Assembly: GCA_903834825.1 (NCBI GenBank)
Contig: CAILKQ010000020.1
Location: 1-42,107 of the forward strand
Length of the DNA stretch: 42,107 nucleotides
DNA from: an uncultured bacterium
GTDB taxonomy: Bacteria > Bacteroidota > Bacteroidia > Chitinophagales > Chitinophagaceae
Direction of reading: 5' to 3'
The translations under genes and the position numbers were made by a program. The notes under the pieces were generated by a model that worked only from the letters and a program-made list of their open reading frames with translations, made no database searches and was not told where the DNA came from. Below, one piece after another: positions 37,235 to 42,107 of the stretch; the first letter of the stretch is position 1; every line of letters begins with the position of its first letter.

Positions 37235-37996
37235 ATGTTAAAGATCAACAATCTGCAAGCCAGCATTGAAGAGAAGGAAATCCTCAAGGGCATCAACCTT
37301 GACATCAAGCCGGGTGAGATTCATGCCATCATGGGGCCCAATGGCTCAGGCAAAAGCACCCTGGCATCCGTACTGGCAGGCAGGGCAGACTACGAGGTAA
37401 CTGAAGGAACTGTGGAATTCATGGGCAAGGATTTGCTAGAGCTTTCTCCTGAAGACAGGGCCAAAGAAGGATTGTTTCTTGCCTTTCAGTATCCTGTCGA
37501 GATACCTGGTGTTAGCACAACAAACTTCATCAAGTCTGCGGTAAACGAAAAAAGAAAATACCTTGGGCTGGAACCCCTGGATGCTGCACAGTTCCTCAGG
37601 AACATGAAGGAGAAAATGAAACTGGTCGAAATTGATCAATCGCTTCTCTCCCGCTCATTGAACGAAGGATTCTCCGGAGGTGAAAAGAAAAGAAATGAGA
37701 TTTTCCAAATGGCCATGCTTGATCCCAAACTCGCCATTCTGGATGAAACGGACTCTGGCCTTGATATTGATGCCTTGAGGATTGTGGCCAATGGTGTAAA
37801 CCAATTGCGTACAAAAGACAATGCATTCCTTGTGGTAACACATTACCAGCGTTTGCTTGATTATATCGTGCCAGACTTTGTTCATGTACTGTACAAGGGC
37901 AGAATTGTCCGTTCAGGTACAAAAGAATTGGCAAAAGAATTGGAAGTGAAAGGATACGACTTTATCAAGGCTGAAGTGGATCAGGAAATGGCGTAA
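37235..37996 (+). CDS. sufC: Fe-S cluster assembly ATPase SufC
   Basis: GPNGSGKSTLASVLAGRADYEVTEG Walker A, EGFSGGEKKRNEIFQMAMLDPKLAILDETDSGLDIDAL. Confidence 0.97.
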   Translation: MLKINNLQASIEEKEILKGINLDIKPGEIHAIMGPNGSGKSTLASVLAGRADYEVTEGTVEFMGKDLLELSPEDRAKEGLFLAFQYPVEIPGVSTTNFIKSAVNEKRKYLGLEPLDAAQFLRNMKEKMKLVEIDQSLLSRSLNEGFSGGEKKRNEIFQMAMLDPKLAILDETDSGLDIDALRIVANGVNQLRTKDNAFLVVTHYQRLLDYIVPDFVHVLYKGRIVRSGTKELAKELEVKGYDFIKAEVDQEMA

Positions 37997-38018
37997 CCCG
38001 CAAAAGTGTAAACGGAAA

Positions 38019-39320
38019 ATGATGGATGCAACAAACATATTGAAAGAAGCATTTGATAAGCAAAATAGCCCAGGTGGAAACCTTGCGGAATATCAACAAC
38101 AGAACTGGAGCATGTTTTCAGGATTGGGATTGCCTGCCCTCAAGCATGAGGAATGGAAATATACCAGGATCAGCAAAGTATTTACAGACAAATTGGTCAT
38201 CAACAATGATAGCCATCTCAGCCAGGATGCATTGGATAATTTGATCTTGAAAGGAACAGAAAATGCCAACCGCATCGTTTTCTTCAATGGCCGATTTCTT
38301 GAAGCAATGTCCATTACCACAGACAGTGCTGAAGCCATCTGCATCAAGCCACTTGAAAAAGCGGCAGGTGATGAAGATGCTGATTTTGTCAACACCAACC
38401 TTGGCCATAGCCAGCGCTACCATGGAGATGGCATCAATGCATTGAATGCTGCATTCGCCAATGGTGGCGTATACATCAGGGTAAACAAAGGGGCCATCTT
38501 GAACAACCCGATCATCATCTACCATGTTTCAGATTCAAGCAATGGTATTCGCTTCAGCCAACCCCGCATCCTGGTCAATATCCAGGAAGCAGCGCAGGTT
38601 GAATTGATTGAAACCTATACCAACATGGGTGGTGGAGAAACCCTCACCAATGAAGTGGTAGAGATTTCAGCTGAGAAAGATGCAGTCCTCCATTATGTAA
38701 AATTGCAGCATGAGGGAGAAAAAACAAATCATGCTGGCACTACCCATATCAGGCAAACAGGCAAATGCCTTACCCACGCTGTCACGATTACATTAAGCGG
38801 TGCTATCGTAAGGAACAACCTCAACATGGTGATGGAAGCTGAACATGGTGAAAGCCACATGTATGGCCTCTACCTGCTCAATGGGAATACCCTGGCAGAC
38901 AACCATACCATCGTAGACAATGCCATGCCCCATTGCTTCAGCAACGAACTGTACAAGGGTATCATGAATGATGGATCGACCGGTGTTTTCAATGGCAAGA
39001 TTTTTGTCAGGAAGGATGCCCAAAAGACCAATGCTTACCAGTCCAATAAAAATATTCTGGTTGGTGAAAATGCTTCCGCCAATACCAAACCCCAACTTGA
39101 AATCCTTGCCGATGATGTGAAGTGTTCGCATGGATGCACCATCGGAAAGCTTGATGAGGATGCACTGTTTTACCTGAGGGCAAGGGGGATTTCCGCAGAC
39201 AATGCAAGATCCATGTTGCTCCATGCGTTTGCCATTGACATCATTGAGCAAATCAAGAACGAGGAGATCCGTGCATACGCAGAGCAAATGGTTGATGACC
39301 GATTATCCTTCAGTATGTAA
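38019..39320 (+). CDS. sufD: Fe-S cluster assembly protein SufD
   Basis: HEEWKYTRISKVF, GIMNDGSTGVFNGKIFVRKDAQKTNAYQSNKNIL, ADDVKCSHGCTIGKLDEDALFYLRARG. Confidence 0.96.
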   Translation: MMDATNILKEAFDKQNSPGGNLAEYQQQNWSMFSGLGLPALKHEEWKYTRISKVFTDKLVINNDSHLSQDALDNLILKGTENANRIVFFNGRFLEAMSITTDSAEAICIKPLEKAAGDEDADFVNTNLGHSQRYHGDGINALNAAFANGGVYIRVNKGAILNNPIIIYHVSDSSNGIRFSQPRILVNIQEAAQVELIETYTNMGGGETLTNEVVEISAEKDAVLHYVKLQHEGEKTNHAGTTHIRQTGKCLTHAVTITLSGAIVRNNLNMVMEAEHGESHMYGLYLLNGNTLADNHTIVDNAMPHCFSNELYKGIMNDGSTGVFNGKIFVRKDAQKTNAYQSNKNILVGENASANTKPQLEILADDVKCSHGCTIGKLDEDALFYLRARGISADNARSMLLHAFAIDIIEQIKNEEIRAYAEQMVDDRLSFSM

Positions 39321-39323
39321 ACA

Positions 39324-40556
39324 ATGGAAACAGAAGGAACATATGATGTACAGGCGATAAGGGCACAATTCCCCATCCTTTCCAGAAAAGTGAAGGGAAA
39401 GGATCTTGTGTACCTTGACAACGCAGCAACTGCACAAAAGCCTTTGGCTGTAATCGATGCGCTGGTACACTACTATTCTCACTACAATGCCAATATCCAC
39501 CGTGGGTTGCATACCCTTGCAGACGAGGCCACAGCAGCATATGAAGCATCAAGGACGGCTGTAAAGGATTTTGTTGGCGCATCATCACCCGACGAAATCA
39601 TCTTTACAAAAGGAACCACAGACAGCATCAATCTTGTTGCACATTCCTGGGGAAAATCATTTCTGCAAGAAGGCGATGAAATCATCATCACATCACTCGA
39701 GCACCATGCGAACATCGTTCCATGGCAAATGATTGCGGCAGAAAAAAAAGCCATCCTCAGGGTTATCCCCATAGACGACAATGGCATTCTTGACATGGAA
39801 GCATTCAAGGCGATGCTGGGCCCCAAAACGAAATTCGTATCAGTGATTCATGTCTCCAATGCCCTGGGCATCATCAATCCTGTTGAAGAAATCATCAGGC
39901 TTGCCCATGAGCAGCATGCAGTTGTGTTGGTTGACGGAGCACAATCAAGTGTTCACCTGGACATTGATGTGCAAACACTTGGCTGCGATTTTTATGTTTT
40001 TTCAGGACATAAAATTTATGGGCCTACAGGTGTGGGAGTGCTTTATGGAAGAAGAGATTTGCTTGAATCAATGCCACCCTATCAGGGCGGTGGAGAAATG
40101 ATCAAAGAAGTAAGGTTTGAGTACACCACCTACAATGAACTTCCGTTCAAATTTGAAGCAGGAACCCCCAACATTGCAGATGTCATTGCACTGAAAGCAG
40201 GCATTGATTTTATCAACAGCATTGGAAAGCCTGCCATCAGAAAACATGAAGAAATGCTGCTGGAATATGCCACAGCCCAGTTAAAAGATATATCAGGGTT
40301 AAGGATCATCGGCGATGTAAAAAATAAAGTGAGCGTCATTTCTTTCATCATTGATGGCGTTCATCCACAAGACCTGGCCATCCTGCTCGACAACCAAGGT
40401 GTAGCAGTTAGAACAGGCCACCACTGCGCGCAACCCCTCATGCACAGGCTTGGGATTGTTGGAACAACCAGGGCTTCCTTTGCTGCCTACAATACGCTTG
40501 AAGAAATTGATGTGTTGACACAGGCCCTCAACAAATCTTTGAAGATGCTTTTATAA
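39324..40556 (+). CDS. sufS: Cysteine desulfurase SufS
   Basis: VYLDNAATAQKPLAVIDAL, ITSLEHHANIVPWQ, DFYVFSGHKIYGPTGVGVLYG, VAVRTGHHCAQPLM. Confidence 0.97.
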   Translation: METEGTYDVQAIRAQFPILSRKVKGKDLVYLDNAATAQKPLAVIDALVHYYSHYNANIHRGLHTLADEATAAYEASRTAVKDFVGASSPDEIIFTKGTTDSINLVAHSWGKSFLQEGDEIIITSLEHHANIVPWQMIAAEKKAILRVIPIDDNGILDMEAFKAMLGPKTKFVSVIHVSNALGIINPVEEIIRLAHEQHAVVLVDGAQSSVHLDIDVQTLGCDFYVFSGHKIYGPTGVGVLYGRRDLLESMPPYQGGGEMIKEVRFEYTTYNELPFKFEAGTPNIADVIALKAGIDFINSIGKPAIRKHEEMLLEYATAQLKDISGLRIIGDVKNKVSVISFIIDGVHPQDLAILLDNQGVAVRTGHHCAQPLMHRLGIVGTTRASFAAYNTLEEIDVLTQALNKSLKMLL

Positions 40557-40979
40557 ATGAACAACCCAAAGACCATAAAAAATATAGAACAGGATCTCAT
40601 TGATGATTTTTCTCTCTTTGAAACATGGGAGGAAAAATATGAATACCTGATAGACCTCGGCAAAAAATTGGCGCCATTGGATCCGGCCTTCAAAACAGAA
40701 GACCGAAAAATAAAAGGTTGCCAGTCCAGTGTTTGGATTCATTCATATACAAAAGATGGCCTTGTACATTTTGAAGGGGACAGTGATGCCATCATTGTGC
40801 GGGGATTGGTTGGATTGATGATCATGGTATTGAATGGGCAACCCTCCAAAGAAATTGTGGGTGCACCACTGGAATTCATCAACACCATTGGCCTGAGTTC
40901 TCATCTTGCCCAGACGCGATCCAATGGATTGAGGGCCATGATCAAGCAGATGAAGATGGATGCAGGGGTGTTGGGGTGA
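40557..40979 (+). CDS. sufE: SufE family sulfur acceptor protein
   Basis: WEEKYEYLIDLGKKLAPL, KIKGCQSSVWIHSY. Confidence 0.95.
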   Translation: MNNPKTIKNIEQDLIDDFSLFETWEEKYEYLIDLGKKLAPLDPAFKTEDRKIKGCQSSVWIHSYTKDGLVHFEGDSDAIIVRGLVGLMIMVLNGQPSKEIVGAPLEFINTIGLSSHLAQTRSNGLRAMIKQMKMDAGVLG

Positions 40980-40999
40980 GGTTGAAGAAAAAATACAAA

Positions 41000-41314
41000 A
41001 TGAAGACAGAAGAGCAAATAAAACAGGAAGTCATCGAAAAGATCAAAACCGTTTTTGATCCGGAGTTGCCTGTCAATATCTGGGAGCTTGGGTTGATTTA
41101 CGAAGTCAATGTTGTACCCATCAACAATGTCCAGATCATCATGACCCTTACAGCGCCCAGCTGCCCTGCGGCCCAATCACTCCCCCATGAAGTGGACCAA
41201 AAAATCAGGGAAATAGAAGGAATCAATGATGTTTTTGTAGAAATCACATGGTCACCTGCATGGACCAAAGACCTGATGAGCGAAGAGGCAAAGCTGGAGT
41301 TGGGGTTTTTGTGA
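41000..41314 (+). CDS. sufT: DUF59/SufT-like iron-sulfur assembly protein
   Basis: VFDPELPVNIWELGLIYEVNV, MTLTAPSCPAAQSLPHEVDQKI, VFVEITWSPAWTKDLMSEEAKLELG; ATG at 41000. Confidence 0.9.
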   Translation: MKTEEQIKQEVIEKIKTVFDPELPVNIWELGLIYEVNVVPINNVQIIMTLTAPSCPAAQSLPHEVDQKIREIEGINDVFVEITWSPAWTKDLMSEEAKLELGFL

Positions 41315-41370
41315 TAAATGATCATTGAACCATTCAAAAATCGTCCAACGATCAACTGCTTGTTGATCTG

Positions 41371-42107
41371 TCAATTGACCCTATTGATCAGCAGATCATC
41401 ATTGTACGATGAAATGATCGCAGCAATAGTTGCAGCAATCCTTTGCCGGGCTTCAAAGCTGATCCAGGCAATATGAGGCGTGATGATGGCATTGGGCAAC
41501 CCTATCAAAGGATGATCGGCAGGTGGTGGTTCCTTCTCCAGTACATCCAGCAATGCAGCAGCAATTGTTTTGTTCATCAGGGCATTTCGAAGGGCCATGG
41601 TGTCGATCAATCCACCTCTTGATGTATTGATGAGTAGCGCACTGGATTTCATATCAGCTAAAAACCCTTGATTAATAAGCTTATCTGTTGCATCATTCAG
41701 CGGGCAGTGAAGGCTGATCACATCAGCTGTTTTGGCCAGGGTTTCAAGATCAACAAAACGGCGATTATTCAATTGAAGATCCCTTGTATGATGGTAAATG
41801 ACATGCATCCCCAGGCTTTCGGCCATGCCTGCAAAACAAGACCCAATATTGCCCATACCAATGATGCCCATGGTCTTACCATGCCATTCTCGGATAGGTG
41901 TCAAAGTATAGGCCCAATCCTGGTGAGAAGACCAATCCCCATTTCTTACAGAGAGATCGTGAACCGCGACCTGGTTGCTATGGTGCAAGAGCATTGACAA
42001 TGCATGCTGGGCGACTGAAAATGTTCCATAGCCGGGCACATTACACACTGGTACACCTGCTGCTGCACATGCCTTTACATCTACACAATTGTATCCTGTT
42101 GCAGATA
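41371..42107 (-). CDS. D-2-hydroxyacid dehydrogenase, NAD-binding (partial, start beyond window end)
   Basis: Frame continues to the window edge (...SATGYNCVDVKACAAAGVPVCNVPGYGTFSVAQHA); GIIGMGNIG, INTSRGGLIDTMAL, TPHIAWIS. Confidence 0.93.
   Translation of the reverse strand, partial: SATGYNCVDVKACAAAGVPVCNVPGYGTFSVAQHALSMLLHHSNQVAVHDLSVRNGDWSSHQDWAYTLTPIREWHGKTMGIIGMGNIGSCFAGMAESLGMHVIYHHTRDLQLNNRRFVDLETLAKTADVISLHCPLNDATDKLINQGFLADMKSSALLINTSRGGLIDTMALRNALMNKTIAAALLDVLEKEPPPADHPLIGLPNAIITPHIAWISFEARQRIAATIAAIISSYNDDLLINRVN

Overview
This 42.1-kb window is a gene-dense chromosomal segment of a Bacteroidota bacterium. SusC/SusD pairs, DUF1735, archaeal/eukaryal-type ProS and TAnnTTTG-type promoters support this, and it is probably a Chitinophagaceae-like lineage (inference). 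It contains these parts. (1) rpmG (partial), rpmB and lpdA. (2) A polysaccharide/glycan-utilisation-like locus at about 1.9-15.8 kb: phosphodiester glycosidase (DUF2233/NAGPA) lipoprotein, two GHL10 (DUF187, DigH-like) proteins, a DUF4434 protein, a sodium:solute symporter, SusD, SusC, an AGE-family epimerase and a ROK regulator. (3) proS, a Ser-rich lipoprotein, an OmpP1/FadL-like porin, a pRiA4b ORF-3-domain protein, miaA, cca, dapD and a Gfo/Idh/MocA oxidoreductase. (4) A DUF1735-SusD-SusC unit next to xylA-xylB-galM. (5) A sufBCDSE-DUF59 operon and a partial D-2-hydroxyacid dehydrogenase. No tRNA, rRNA, CRISPR array or transposase was recognised. The most interesting items are: the composition of the GHL10/NAGPA/AGE locus, a shared AT-rich near-palindrome in its two divergent promoter regions, a composite repeat 3' of dapD with a mini-copy 3' of lpdA, face-to-face overlapping -7 boxes between dapD and the oxidoreductase, and a bidirectional terminator-like hairpin between the divergent galM and sufB genes. 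All functional calls come from reading the translations. No database search was run.
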